Source: Breviolum minutum Mf 1.05b.01 (lineage: Eukaryota; Sar; Dinophyceae; Suessiales; Symbiodiniaceae). Taken from it: a DNA stretch of 64,000 nt. The DNA lies in contig DF239261.1 of the NCBI GenBank assembly GCA_000507305.1, positions 1-64,000 on the forward strand, given 5' to 3'. Of this stretch, positions 22,931 to 35,587 are shown piece by piece. The notes under the pieces were generated by a model, which made no database searches, was not told the origin of the DNA, and saw only the letters and a list, made by a program, of their open reading frames with translations. Every line of letters starts with the position of its first letter. The stretch's first letter is position 1. The translations under genes and the position numbers were made by a program.

Positions 22931-25900
22931 CAGACGACCCTGCAAAGAAGATGATGGCCCGCCCCGACAGAGAGAACCATGACACGAGTCTCTTAGTGTT
23001 AACTGATTCCTTTGGTCGAAACCAATCTCCAGGATCCATGTATGGGAAATTTGCATACATTTACCATCTTTTCTGGGGTAAAGTTTCTTTATGAAATGGC
23101 ACGAAGTCTCGTTTAAGTGCTTTCTTGAGGCAGTCGTGACGTGATAGATGAAGATTAATGATACCGACTGAGTTTTGTTTTATGTGTGGCAGTGGGGGCG
23201 AGCGTTTTTAGGTACCAATTTCATGGAGTTGTTTCCCGAATTGTTACTCCCGCAATTTCTCATAATTAACCCCTGACAAGGGGTGATTTTAAGACGAACG
23301 TAGTCTTCCATGCCCACTTCCAAAATTTTGGAAAATATTGGATGGTTAGATACCACTTCCAAAAGATTCTCATCGAGACTTCTCCCTGACTTTTGCTGTC
23401 AGAAGCTTCGCTGCTTTTGGGCCAGGATGGCCAGGACCCCGCCGACCCTGCCAAGATGACCCACAAGGAGCAGGACACTTATTATTCTGACATCAAATGT
23501 ATTGAAATGCTTCCCATATGCGGGGTCTTTTTTAACTACTATATTTTGAGATTCCGAGGCGCATTCAAGGCTCATGTAGATGTTCATTCTTTCATTTTTT
23601 TCTTTCTTGATTGTGCCTGCCTACCACATACACGCCACAAGCCGCTTATGGGGCTGGTTGACCCCTGCATTTCCAGAGAAGCATTCACATTTCGTACTAT
23701 TTTTGGTAATACGTTGGCAAGATGTGATGGGGTTGTCCTAAGATCTTGTCCTAAGATCTATTCTGAAGGAATCTAAAGGAGATTTGGCCTATACTGCGTC
23801 AAAACGCGGTGCTGTTTGCACTATGAATGAGACATTTTCATAATAGTTAGAGTATCGAAATTGTTTGAATGATTCATTGCGTTCAGTAGTAAACCGCTTA
23901 AACCCCAGTTCCAAAAGATCATCTACACTCCCTAAAACGAACATCACCCCTGAAAATTAGGCCATTTGATTCAGGGAGGGTAGTCATGATTCCTTGGAAT
24001 TACGAGCTTGGGAAGGATGAGGACTACAATCCTGCCGACCCTGCTAAGATGATGACCCACCAGGAGAAGGACACCTATTCTGAGGTGAAATCAATTGAAA
24101 TGTTGCAATGCTTCCCTCATTCTGTTTGAGAATCTGAGAATCTTTATCGAGTACTTGGTACTTCACATATTTTACATTAATATTGCAAGGCACATGCACG
24201 GCTCATGTAGATTTTGCTGCTTCCATTGTTTTACTACCTTGATTGTGCCTGGCAAACAAGCACTGATTGAACATTCTTGCAGAAGTTTTATGGAGGTTTT
24301 GGTGGTCCTGGGTCTTGACAAGAATGATTTTGGCACAGTAATCCTTATAGTTGAAAAGATGGGTTGCCTACCTCATGCACGCCACAAGACTCTTATGGGG
24401 CTGGTTGATTCCTGCAGTTCCAAAAGTTTTTGGGGCAAAAGGCAGTACTGATCAGTGGTTTGTATTGATAGACTTGAGAATCAGATGCATGGTTTGTACT
24501 TATTTTTGGTGGTGTCTGTGGCAAGAATTTAAAAACGATTGTCCAAACATCTATTTTGAAGGAGATTCGGCCTATAGTCCATCAAAAGGTGAGCCTGTTT
24601 GCACTACTATAGTATGAATGAACAAATCAGAATGATATTTGAAGGATTCATTGCGCTCAGTAGTAAACCGCTTAAACCGCAGTTCTAGAAATTTATCTAC
24701 GCTCCCTAAAGCTAAAATAACCCTGAAAAGCAGGCCATTTGATTCTTTCAACCACAGGGGGCTATGTTGGTTTCAGGGAGGGTAGTCATGGTACTTGATT
24801 TCGCATTGCTTAGAATTACGAGCTTGCGAAGGATGAAGACTACGATCCTGCCGACCCTGCTAAGATGATGACCCACACGGAGAAGGACAATCAGAATTTT
24901 TCCTGTGCACGCTTCTTTTCCTACAATGAAGTTTAAACCACTTGGAAATCTACGTGTCCTGGCCCTAGCTGTCTTTGTATGCAAACCCAACTCCAAAAAA
25001 CACCATTAGTGGTGCCTGTGTGTCTGAAACAATCCGTGTACGTTTCCGTGATGGCCACGACCTCAACGTGAAAACGGGATCACGTTCGAGAAGAAAGTTG
25101 GTTTGTTTCCCCATCAATTTATAATAGTGATACTTTAAGCCTTAAGCTTGTTGTGGAAATCTATGCATTTCTCGTTCCGGGACTTTGCTTGAGACATATC
25201 AGATTCTTTTGCCAGAAGGAGTAGAAGGGTTGCAAAAGAGTTTTCTTTTGTAGATGGTCTTGCTTCTTTTGCGGGGGCTTTCTATCCCATTGATCATTGA
25301 TCTCTACCTTTTTTTTGTCCCCTCCTCGCAGGACGCTGAAGAAGATCCTGCGAAGATAATTGCAAATGGCGAATCAAAGGACGGTGGTGAAGAATCATGG
25401 ACACTGACGAGCGGAATTCGTGGGTTAGCATAAAGGACAAGTTACAGCGACCAACCCGCCGAGGTTACCCCAAAAGGTAGGTTTAGTAGGGAAATCCTCC
25501 CAAAATAGACTTAATTCAAATTTAGGAATTACAGTACTTTGCCCAGATAGATGATAGAGATTCTGAAGCACCCATGAATCACCAATGTTTTTTTCACGAC
25601 ACACCTAACAGTTCGCCCTTGAAACATCATGGTTGGAAAGGCCGATTTTCAGGTGCGTTTTGGTTAGTTTCAGGGAGGGTACTGTACATCTTTGATCCAA
25701 TCTTTCGGAGGGAAGTTGGGTTTGTTGTGTTCTGTCAACCTGCTGTAGCCACGTTTCCAGAAGGAGACAGGGGATGCAGAGAATCCAGCTGCGCAGTTGA
25801 TGGAAGAGAAGGATACAGAGCCTCGTCACTGAAGAAGAGTTCCTATTGAAAAAGATTTGCCTGGAACTATCTGCTACCCTGTGATATTGTGGTCATGTGA

Positions 25901-27015
25901 ATACCGGTCCACAATATCACCTCAGTTTAACTTTGAGGCACTAAGTCCGAAAGTCCGAAAAACCCTGTGATATTGGGGGAGCGATTTGGAGCCAGGCATG
26001 ATATATTTTCCTACTAAATGAGGAGGTAAAGAACCCCAAGAATCCTCAACATCACCGGGTAGACATTCCGGTGAACTAACATAGGTGGCTGGAAAAGGGA
26101 CCCTGAATGGAGATGCATTTCCTATTGAACATGAAGATATGCCATTGCTATGTTGGTTTAGCTGACCTTACCCTCCTTAAAAACAGTTCCAGAGCCCCCT
26201 TTTTCAGACATAGCCATAGCCCCGAAAAGAGGCCTTTGCCTCGGGCTGTTGACGCCAAAACCCACCAAGGAATCGAAATTAGACAAAGCTGAAGGTTTCG
26301 CGCGGGGTGGCAACCAGGGAAGCAATGAAAGTTGTCACTTTTGCAGACTGGAAATCAAGAAAACGTTTTCCAGGAAGGAAAAAGTCACAGATTTAAACTA
26401 CGATCGTTTTAAATGGAGTTATAACCCCTATAAATGGCCCTACTAATGGGTAACTGTGGTTGTAATCCCGGTCATGATTCAGTAATGAACCCCCGTCATG
26501 CATTCAGATGCAGATGTTGATTCTCCATGATTTCAGAAATGTCGGGGGTCCAAACATGCCCAAAAAAACGGATTGCTTGATGAATTGGTTTTGCCACATT
26601 TTGCCATTAAGACTAAATCTCCAGGATGTTTTTTTGCTGTACAAATCTGATGTACATATATAGTATGTAGTGTACAGATGTGATGTACCAAACCTCCCGA
26701 ACATCATATTTGGCGCATATAGAGTCTACAAGGGTGGGAAGCTACCAGCTACAATTAGGTTTTTTTTCTCACCCTAGTGAAACCCATGTATTTTCGGCCA
26801 ATTTATTGGGGTTAGTTATAGTTATAGCTACCTCCATGTCTAACGATCAGCAAGCTGGGCCGTACCTATCCAACTTGGGATCTGCAGGCGAAGAACATGC
26901 TTCCAAAGAAGCAAAGGATGATCCGTTGGAGAACGCATCTTGTCTTCACAAACCAATCGAAGCACAACAAGGGAAGAATGAGAACCTTCAAACTGATAAA
27001 ATTATTTCAGTTTAA
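22931..27015 (+). CDS. Acidic/lysine-rich protein with tandemly duplicated 'DPAKMM' exons
   Basis: At least five exons encode variants of one motif: 22931-22995 (DDPAKKMMARPDREN), 23426-23488 (DPADPAKMTHKEQDTYY), 24016-24084 (DYNPADPAKMMTHQEKDTYS), 24832-about 24890 (DYDPADPAKMMTHTEKDN), 25332-about 25413 (DAEEDPAKIIANGESKDGG). A possible sixth, 25761-25832 (GDAENPAAQLMEEKDT), has an in-frame TGA. Then 26270-26294 (ESKLDKAE) and 26888-27015 (SKEAKDDPLENA, TAA stop) follow in phase. Most repeat exons start AG|GA and are phase 0 at both ends, so they can duplicate without shifting the frame. The copies differ by whole codons (one or two ATG; one or two TAT). The surrounding introns of copies two and three are also duplicated. 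Composition suggests a disordered, charged protein. No family recognised; its first exon is not located. Confidence 0.55.
23410..24784 (+). repeat. Segmental tandem duplication, two full units and a third partial one
   Basis: Unit one about 23410-23980, unit two about 23985-24784, unit three from 24785 to about 24897. Shared blocks in order: the DPAKMM exon, a CACGCCACAAG-(N)-CTTATGGGGCTGG block, ATCTATT(C/T)TGAAGGA, CAGTAGTAAACCGCTTAAACC, and a family C end GTTTCAGGGAGGGTAGTCAT. The units are diverged by substitutions and indels, so the duplication is not recent. Confidence 0.8.
24699..24784. mobile_element. MITE family C
   Basis: ACGCTCCCTAAAGCTAAAAT ... GGCTATGTTGGTTTCAGGGAGGGTA. A shortened copy occupies the same place in the preceding duplicated unit (23922-23980). 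Confidence 0.75.
25436..25556. repeat. Family P repeat
   Basis: Blocks AGCGACCAACCCGCCG, GGTAGGTTTAGTAGGGAAATC and CAAAATAGACTTAATTCA recur in order at 62810-62945, and weakly at 1835-1905. Confidence 0.65.
25600..25681. mobile_element. MITE family C
   Basis: Left arm CTAACAGTTCGCCCTTGAAA and right arm TTTTCAGGTGCG...GGTTAGTTTCAGGGAGGGTA. Confidence 0.75.
26409..26470. mobile_element. MITE family F fragment
   Basis: AAATGGAGTTATAACCCCTA-TAAATGGCC...ATGGGTAACTG core without terminal repeats. Confidence 0.5.
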
Positions 27016-27718
27016 ATAGACCCTACAAGCATACCAAACATGTTGGTGATATAATTGCTCAAGTTCTCAAGATATATGATACAGTATAGATGTATATATA
27101 GAGTCATTTATGTGTGGGTGTGAATGAAGCCTTCAGCTCATATCGCAAAAAACATATGGGTGATATAGTCAAGTTTGAGTGATATGTGTGTGTGTTGATT
27201 CATGTAAAAGCGGGTACCGGTTAATCATTGGTGATTGATCCATTTCTAGAAATCCTTGCGAGGGAGTATTACCCTCACAACATGCCTGAAAAATTGGGTC
27301 AAGATGACTCAACCACGCCAACTCGTTCCGATCGAGATGGTGCTTACTGTAATGGATCCCAATAAGCTTGGCTTATCATAACCATGTATCCCATCCTAAA
27401 TGACCCTTTCGTTGGGAGGCCACCGCAAGATAGCCTACTAGTACTCTTATGTTTGGGTTGGTATTGTTTCTGACATCTCGCATGTCATAAAACATGTCTG
27501 TATTGAATCATCCTACCATTCTGCAAGTGGTTGTTGTTTTCGCAAGTGTTTTCAAGATAAAACAAAAACAACAGCTTGCAAACTGCAGTGTAGGGTTCGG
27601 ATTGCAGTAGATGTTTTCGTTGGAATTCTGCTGGTGGCTTTCCAAAGAGTCGCTGTTGGAAAATGTTTTCCACCTGCATGGCAAAAAGGCAAAGGCTCCC
27701 CCTGGTTGTTTGACCGTT

Positions 27719-27809
27719 CCCAGATACTCAATGTATGGTCTATTTACCTACAGTTGGGTAGTTTAGGGGGTACATGTAGGTAAATATACCATACATTAAG
27801 CGTTTGGGG
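27719..27809. mobile_element. MITE family B
   Basis: CCCAGATACTCAATGTATGG ... CCATACATTAAGCGTTTGGGG, with the TTTACCTACAGTTGG / GTAGGTAAATAT arms. Confidence 0.85.
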
Positions 27810-27959
27810 TTGTGTTTTTTTGGTTGGGTCGGTGGGAGTGGAATTATTCTGTAAGTTGGGCATAACTCAACAGTTTCACAAGAACTATCATGTCGCTTGA
27901 TCAGTATAAAGGATCGAAGTGCAAGAAATTGTTTGTATGATCGTTGATTCAATGATGAC

Positions 27960-30900
27960 ATGGAGATCTTTGTTTCTAAAAAAGCTAAGGGGCCTGCGAA
28001 TTCCTTTATGCAACATTTAGAACATGTCTCGCAGAAAAAAGGTATTAAGTGGTGTTCAGTCAAACACAGTGTCGTAAACACATCCCTACGAACCGACGTG
28101 GTTGGAAGTTGGAAGACTACTTTTGTTTGTAGGATGGCCTTTTTTCAGGTGATACGTTGTTTCGGGGGAGAAAAGGTATGTACATGGCTTGCCGTGAGTC
28201 GAGGTCGTTGTCGATCCAGACAGTGGCCTCTTGCCTTAACAAAAGGCGTGTCACAAAAATAGGGAACCCCCAAAAACCATGAAGAGATAAGCTATTTAAG
28301 GGTAACCCGGTGCCCCCTCAATAGCTACCTTCCCCGCAGGAAATAGGGCCCACCCTCATAAGGCCTGATTAGGAGATGATGGTAATTAAAGATTCCCTTG
28401 CCTTATTTCTTGGGGGAAAGGGGCGGCTGGCATTGGGGGGGCGTACCCTTAGATTTCCATGAATGACGTCCCGGTTGGCCACAGGATCCTCAAAATGGCC
28501 TTTCATTATCCCTTATAGAAATGGGAGAGTAAAGTCCCAAGATATGCTGTACTCCCAACAACCTTTTTTTTTTCAGGGCTCCTTTGGAAATGAGGAGGTG
28601 AGTACAACATTTACTTTCACAAAGGTGTTGTAGATCAATTTGTTGAAGCCTGTCACATATATATATATATATGTATAGTGTTAGTTTTGAGGAAATGATT
28701 CCAACAAAAAGATCTTGTTGGCCAATTGATAGAGGATTGTTTTGAGAGAGGCCTCATCTTTATGAAGTAATGATTCTTACCCTCCTGGGAACTGTCCCAT
28801 ATCCCCTCCCGAAGGTACTCGTGAGTCGATGATTTTGTTTTTCCCTGGGAAATGTTGGGAGGCTACACCTGTCAAGCCCTAAAATCATTGTGGTTCCTGC
28901 AATCTCACCTTTGTCTTCAGTGAGGAGGATGCATTCGCATCGAACAAAATCAAAAAAATCCTGCGATTTATTCTAGCCCTTTAGTTTTGTGTTAACGAGA
29001 CGTTGGCAAAACCAGCAAGGGTTGGACATGATTGAGTCTAGGTGGTGGTTTCAAAGGTTTTTTTTTAATGATAAGCGGCAAATGATCCAATTTGACTGAT
29101 AGGTTTCACATGGTTCGAAATGAAGACCTAGTTGATCCTAGTTGATCGTTTGTAAAAACAAACAGCTTGCTTTTTAGGTTGTCATACCCTACAGAATGAC
29201 CCTCATTTTCACTAGTTTCCTACAACTGTCATCGCTCACTCAGAGGCAAGATGGCCGTACTCTTGGGATGGTATCCTAGTTGTTGAACCCCCCCAAGGAG
29301 CCCTTCAAAAGAGGATATAATGACATACCCAATAAATACCCACTATATAAGGTGTATATGTACCACCACCATTCTCTCTATGAACCCAGAGGTTCAGATT
29401 TTTGTTTTTTTGTTCCACCTTATGGGGAAAGCTGAGGAAACATCTTGGATGGCAAGACAGGTCAGGCGATTGACCCTTTGTCTGGAGAGGTGGTTGAGGA
29501 TGGCAGCTACATCGATGATGATACAGGCCAGTGAAGCGAATATGTGCCGGGGTCTAAACTCCCGTTATTTCCATATAATAGGGGATGGTCATCATCAACC
29601 CAATAGTAGGGGTTTATATACCCAATATATATAAGGATTCCCTATGAATGGTGGGATGACCATCCCCAATATAAGGAGTTTAGACCGTGGCCCATATAGC
29701 TGTTGAGCCAACATGAGCAGTGTCCAAGGGCCCCTGGACATTTTGCTTTGTATATGGGATGAAATACTACCCTGCTAGATATATATATATATATTTAAAT
29801 ATTTACATATAGAAATATATGAGGATATTATAGGGATTGTAATAGGCCACGAAAAGGATACCTGGGAACCAACCAGTATAAGGGAATGTCATAAGGCTTG
29901 CTCATATTGGATGTTGAGCCAACATCAATGAAAGGACGCACAGGATCGATGTTTCTCAATAAATGCGGGGTTATTTTCCTGAGTTTTGACGGATATTCAA
30001 AAGAATGCCATGTTTTGCTGCCAGATATAGATTTTCCAAGGCCCATCATTTTTGAATCTTTAACGGTATGTATGTTAAGTTTCGAGGGTGTCTAAATTTG
30101 GGTCATGCCGAGTGAATGAGTTCAGAGGGGGTTAGGCTGCAAGAGGGTAGGTATATGCATAGGTGTACTGCCCAAGTGTTTGTGGAAGGTTTTGCTTCGT
30201 GTCTTTTGTGGAAGAGTTTCGTTCAGCTGTGAAAACAACAGGTTTGGCAGTGGATCCTTACAAAGGCCTCTTGGCGGTTGGGTTCCAGTTGGTGAAGCAA
30301 GTAAGAAGTGTTACACTGCCTGAGGGGTGTCTCTCTAGCTCTTTTTTTTCGGTGGTGCTCCTTGTAGTGGGGGTTCGGCCATTCAAATTATCCCCGAAAA
30401 CTAACATGACAATGGAAAACCAACCATTTGAATATATATCTCCCAGCAGTTGTCATCTTAGTTTTTTTTTTGGGGGGGGGGGTAGCACTATTTGTTTGGA
30501 ATGATTAGAATTGTTAGCTGGAATTGTTTCTTGCGAGCACACATGCATTCAAGTGTAGGCGGGGGTCTTTTCCAGATTCCAACAGTTTTCGTCCAGCTTG
30601 CATTATATACTTGAAAGAAAATAAGTTTTTGTCACTGTTGAAGAACCCCTCATAGGATCCTTGGCCATGGCATATTTACCTACATGAAAATGATACAAGT
30701 CAACCGAAATGGAGTCATAGTAACCTTGAAATCTAACCAAAGCGCATCCCAAAAAAAGCAGGCCGGCCGTAGCGCACAATGAAAGGATCGTCTCCCAACC
30801 ATCCATTTTCAGGTGCTATGTTTGTCCTGGGGAGTGTACGAGGTGGACCCCTGCTAGGTATAAATGGAGTTATAACCCCTATAAATGGCCTTATAAATGG

Positions 30901-31967
30901 GTAACTGGTAGGGGCCCCTTGTAGTATAGTTTATCAGATTATCCTACACAAGCCCTTGACAACCCTTTAAGACCTGCATGGCCTAAGGTAAAATCTACGC
31001 CGCTTGGCTCCTGAAAAAAAGCCACAGTTTCGTGAGCCGGAGGGGTTCCACCGGGATATCCAGTGGAGCTGTAGAAATTGAATTAATATGGTGGCAAAAA
31101 ATCCTCTCTTGTTTTTCTTTCAATTGTTTGCCAAACGTGGCGAAGGAACGCTGTGCCATACATGATATATGTATAAATATGTCCTTTTAAGATTTTGGTG
31201 ATTTTTCCAGCAATCCCATGTTACTCCCATCATGGGATTCTGTGAGTCCCTGACTCTGACCATGGGACCCTTTGTCAGCTGGCTCCGTTTTTGTACAAGG
31301 TGGGCCCCTACAAAGGTATCTATTTCACCCTTTCAAATGGCCCAAAATAAAATTGGCTTCACTTGGACGTGAAATAACTATCTTGTAGCTCACATGTTGG
31401 TGGCTAAGGAATTCAATCAGGGCATGGTTCTAGTTTTCTTAGTCGGAAGGATTTGCACTTTAGATCCGAAATTGTTTCAACATGTTTGTTGCAGAGAAGG
31501 TTGGGATCCCAACCCCGAAATGATGTCATTTGGGACGGGTGTGCGGACGGTGGATCCACCAGTTGTTTGGTTTTTGTTGTTCTTCCGGAATTTTGACAGA
31601 TCTTTTCATCTGAAAATTATGGTTGAATCAGAAAAGTTAGAGATGTATGAGAGATGTTTTCAATGGGAAAAGTTTGGATGAAATTCTGGTTTCTTTGTTG
31701 CTTCCTTTCATGCCCTAGACGTCCAAGTACCTCCTGAGTTTCTGTGGGTTTTTTGCATGGTTTAGGTATGTTTTCGGGGTCCAAATGCCTTCTTAGCAGG
31801 TGTTTGGATGTCTAGGTGGTTTGCATGAAATACAAACCAATTTTGTATGGCAGTGTTCATGCCACAAGTTGCGAACCCGAAACCCTGCCTGTAATTGACA
31901 GTGGGAAAATCATCACTGTTTTACTAAGGGGCCCCAACTATGTATGTTTATGGAATCATTTGTTCAG
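27960..31967 (+). CDS. Unrecognised gene, possibly WD-repeat-like
   Basis: Candidate exons: 27960-28041 (ATG start MEIFVSKKAKGPANSFMQHL), 28149-28175 (27 bp, AG|G...gtatgt), 28577-28597 (21-bp microexon, AG|G...gtgagt, GSFGNEE), 29437-29526 (AG|G, GC donor; DGKTGQAIDPLSGEVVEDG and SYIDDDT), 30215-30300 (donor gtaaga; AVKTTGLAVDPYKGLLAVGF), 31869-31967 (donor gtacag; IDSGKIITVLLRGPNYVCLW). Exons 29437 and 30215 join in phase, as do the first two. 'GLAVDPYKGLLAVGF' and 'YVCLW' resemble beta-propeller (WD40) strands, which is only a hint. Some exons are missing, and the microexon does not join 29437 directly, so this may be two genes. Confidence 0.45.
28577..28597 (+). CDS. 21-bp microexon
   Basis: A T-rich tract and CAG precede GGCTCCTTTGGAAATGAGGAG (positions as given), followed by a textbook gtgagt donor. 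Length is a multiple of three. Confidence 0.55.
28778..28866. mobile_element. MITE family D
   Basis: TACCCTCCTGGGAACTGTCC ... CCCTGGGAAATGTTGGGAGG. Confidence 0.55.
29038..29131. mobile_element. MITE family A, degraded right end
   Basis: CTAGGTGGTGGTTTCAAAGG is intact at the left and AAATGATCCAATTTGACTGA is kept, but the right arm is decayed. Confidence 0.65.
29541..29697. mobile_element. MITE family S (single copy here)
   Basis: ATGTGCCGGGGTCTAAACTC ... GAGTTTAGACCGTGGCCCAT are inverted ends, with GGGGATGGTCATCA / TGACCATCCCC inside. It begins 14 bp after the GC donor of the 29437-29526 exon. Confidence 0.75.
29757..29906. mobile_element. Family H element with an AT insertion
   Basis: GGGATGAAATACTACCCTGC, GGATACCTGGGAACCAACCAG and GGGAATGTCATAAGGCTTGC match the family, with an ATATAT-rich stretch inside. 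Confidence 0.6.
30841..30924. mobile_element. MITE family F, internally deleted
   Basis: ATGGAGTTATAACCCCTATAA-ATGGCC...GGTAACTGGTAGGGGCCCCTTG. The core is joined directly to one terminal repeat. Confidence 0.55.
31297..31391. mobile_element. MITE family F, diverged
   Basis: Left end ACAAGGTGGGCCCCTACAA is perfect. The right end has decayed to TAACTATCTTGTAG. Confidence 0.6.
31713..31817. mobile_element. MITE family L
   Basis: CCCTAGACGTCCAAGTACCT ... AGGTGTTTGGATGTCTAGG inverted ends, with CTCCTGAG...CGGGGTCCAAATGCCTTCT inside. Confidence 0.75.
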
Positions 31968-32262
31968 GTACAGTTTTTTTGGCGCCAATCCTTCCCACAC
32001 CTACTATAATATATATATATATTTATAACGCTAAAAAAAATCTTGGGATGTTTTCATGTTATTTCCAGAGAGATAGTTTTTTTTTCACAGCCTTTATTTC
32101 CCACAAGGAACCTGCGTGAACAAAAATCGCCCAAGGATCCTGTCACAGGCCAAGGCAACGACGACTGAGGTGTCAGGGTGGGGGAGGTTGAGGCCGATTG
32201 ATTTCCTTGATAGATATCTCGTTGGGTATCTACCCCCATACGCTCGGAAAATAATTGGAGTT

Positions 32263-32388
32263 AAACGGGGCCCCTTGTAAATGGCCCCAAAAAAAACATG
32301 GTAACTGAGGGATAATGATAATAACCCCTATATATAAGTGGAGTTATATAATCCTATAGTTATAACTTGTAGAGGCCCCACCTTACAT
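32263..32388. mobile_element. MITE family F
   Basis: GGGGCCCCTTGTAAATGGCC ... AACTTGTAGAGGCCCCACCTTA. Confidence 0.7.
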
Positions 32389-32593
32389 TCTGCAGTTTCA
32401 AGCAGCCATTCCATTCATCGCTGAAAGCAATCAAGACACTTGAGTCACTTATACAACCTTCTTCGGAGGGCTTTGAAGAACTTCAAAAGTCAACCACCAT
32501 GTTCAAAATGCGGTTTCCTGTTGGATGATGATAATCCCTTGGTATTAAAACCATCCTCCCCTCCCAAAAAAAAACGTTGGACCAGCAAGACTA

Positions 32594-32810
32594 GTGCATT
32601 CCTTGGTAACGGATCCCTGCAATTCTTCGGGCACATCTGAACCGGAGCGAAGTCGCGAAGTCGCGAAGTCCACCCAAAACACCCAAAACAGGGACCTTAA
32701 TTTTGAAATTTCAGCCCCCAAAAAGACTACCTTTAAAACATCCCAAACAAAAAAGGCAGAGCCTGAATTTCTTGATACCTTCAAAAGGAAAGACAAAGTA
32801 ACTATTATTT
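32594..32810 (+). CDS. Possible exon, low-complexity charged peptide
   Basis: An open frame encodes SGTSEPERSREVAKSTQNTQ followed by a lysine-rich stretch ending in DTFKRKDK. It contains a perfect triple CGAAGTCG repeat (about 32649-32670). No splice border is compelling. Confidence 0.3.
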
Positions 32811-33251
32811 GATTTTGGTGAGTCAACAAGAATGGCAATAAGAATCCCTCATGTGCAAAGAGGCCATGGTAATTCATGGCATGAGAATGATAAACGACGT
32901 GATTCATGACGGTTCATGACACGCCTCTTTCCAGGTGCGGATGCGGGTGTGACTTGATTTCGGCGAAGCCAAAGTTGCTTAAGATCATGATGGAACTGCG
33001 AAGGAAAAAAAACAGCGCCATGCTGCCAAGAGCCAAAAGAGCAAGGTCGCCTCAAAAATCTGTGTTGCTGAGCAACACAAAAAGATCCATCAAATCCCTA
33101 ACTTGCAAAATGAAGGTCATGTTTTATAGATTTGCATGTTATCTATTTTACAGTTTTTATACATATTCATATATGATATAATGTATGCACCATGATTGCA
33201 TGTGTATGTTAAATGTTAACCCTTGAACGTTAATAGGTTTGCTGTTTCCAG

Positions 33252-35535
33252 GCTGGCCTGTATCAATACATCGAAAAAATGCTCGGTTCAAGCCATTGGG
33301 CTGTTGCCACCTTGTCGTGGCCAACCGGGGGGTGGTCCAAAACGGGGTTTCAACCCGCCGTGTTTTTTTGAGCCAACGAAACGGCGATGGCTGGTTTCCC
33401 GGCACTCGTTTTTTTGTTTGTTGTCGGGGTTGGTTCCCTGGAGAGTTCAGTGTGGTGAGTTTTATTTTTTTTGTGTCGTTGTTTGTGTTCTACATTTTCT
33501 TTTGTTACAGTATAATTGGTATCCCATTTCTTCATAAAGATTTGATTTGCAATAGCTACACATGAAAGTAACACATATATTTGTATACATATATATATAT
33601 ATTTTAATTATATTATATGTATATGTATATATATATATATGTATACGTATACATAGATTTATGTATATTCACATATCTTAATTACAAACGTTTACATCAT
33701 TTTTGCCCAGGTGTGCAGGTCACAAAAAAGTTGTGATTTTTCAACAGCAGCCAGTGATTCACTTCATCCTCGCTGCAGGTGATCAAGGCCGTTTGCATTG
33801 ATCATGGCCAAGCTGGGCTCCGAAAAAAGTGCCAAGGTCAGATGGTCAGATCACCCCCAAGGTGTCGAGGAAAAGTGTAGCTTTAGATTCGAGTATTTCG
33901 ATGAAGCCGGATGACATGCGATCCATTCCTTAGATCATCCAGTTATTACCTTGTGAGGTGTGCTGTTTTAGGTGTTTTCTCGGGGTCCAGAGACCTTCTC
34001 AACGTTTGGATGTATAGGAATTTTTGAATGATCACAAGAAGTCATGAGTTTGATGTTGTATAATGTGGAGCAGGTAATTGAGAGGGAGATATCTTCTATA
34101 AAGTGCACGCTCTTTATATTAATGTTGTATAACAAGTGCGTCTATACATATATCATGGTTCAAGGAGCACGCTCACACAAGTTTACCTCACTATCTCAAA
34201 TGCATTCTCTAAATCGACATGCTAAAATGAGTCTATATTCGCTTGGTGTTTGATGATGCCTTTGAGTTCATTTTCGGGTGTTTTCATCGGTGTTGATCCA
34301 ATTCAGTGTGCAAGTCTTGGTGAATCATGCGACTTCAACGACTTCGAACCATGTTGGGATCAGTTGGGATTCCAATCAGAAGATAGAGAAAAACAAGCGA
34401 GTATGGGTTTCATCATGTTTAAAGACCTATTATGGGTTTCATCATGTTTAAAAAGAATTTTGGGTTTCATCATATAAAAGACTAACAGTGTTCATAAACA
34501 TTTGTCCAATTCCTGCATATGTTCCTATGCAAAATGCAATTTTTTTGTGTGTTTCTTCAGGTATGGGCTCCACCACAGGTGGCCAGGGGGCTGGGGAGTG
34601 GAAGTCCTGGAGGTGCTCGCTGGGGTCAACCTCGGCCGTCAACCTCGGCCGCGGTTACTTTGTTAAGGATTTTGTAAGGGGTTGTAAAGGCATATGAATG
34701 TTTCCGAAAATAGTGGTACCACCAAATCATCCATTTCAATAGGGTTTTCCATTATAAACCATCCATTCTTGGGTACCACTATTTTCGGAAACATCCATAT
34801 AGTATACGTGGATGGACAAGAAAAAGCCATATTGTTTTTTTTACCCGTCACTTTCAAGTCGATTGCATCCTGGGAGATTGATTGCCCCACGTTATTCCAT
34901 TTGAACGTATGTCAGAACTCAAAAAAAATGCAGTTGCTAAGAAGCCTGAGTATCCAAGTATGCCGTCCTGCCCTTAAGGGTCCCCATGCATGTTCTCCTT
35001 TTCAGATGACCTATCCAGGATGCTGTGGATCATTTTATAGGGAGGGCTGTAGTTATAATTCCTTCCCATACATACTTGCCTTCAAATTTCTGTGACTTGT
35101 GTTGGTAGGGAAACTTTCCGGGCACAAGACTTGGAACTCACCAACTTCAAAAAGTGCTGTACTGATGGAGTTTCCTTCAAAAAACAATGTGGGCCCCTAC
35201 AACATCGTTAGAAATGGAGTGACAAGGGGCCCCTTATCAATGGCCTTAAAAATGGGTAAATGGGGTTCTAATCCTAAGGAGCTATAACTCGATTTATATC
35301 GATTTATCGCGGCCCAACGAGTGAAGGGTTGGTTGCAATCTGATATGATTTTTGGGGCCCTTGGTTTTCCAAAGCATGGTTATTTTTATGTTATGTTGGG
35401 TGGTATCTATGTATTTATTACAAGTAGTTGTGGTGGCCGTTTTTGTTGTTGTGGTGGTTGTTGTTGTTGTTGTTGCTGTTGTTGTTGTTGTTGTTGTTGT
35501 TGTGGTTGTTGTTGTTGTTGTTGTTGTCGTTGTCG

Positions 35536-35587
<52 letters not shown>

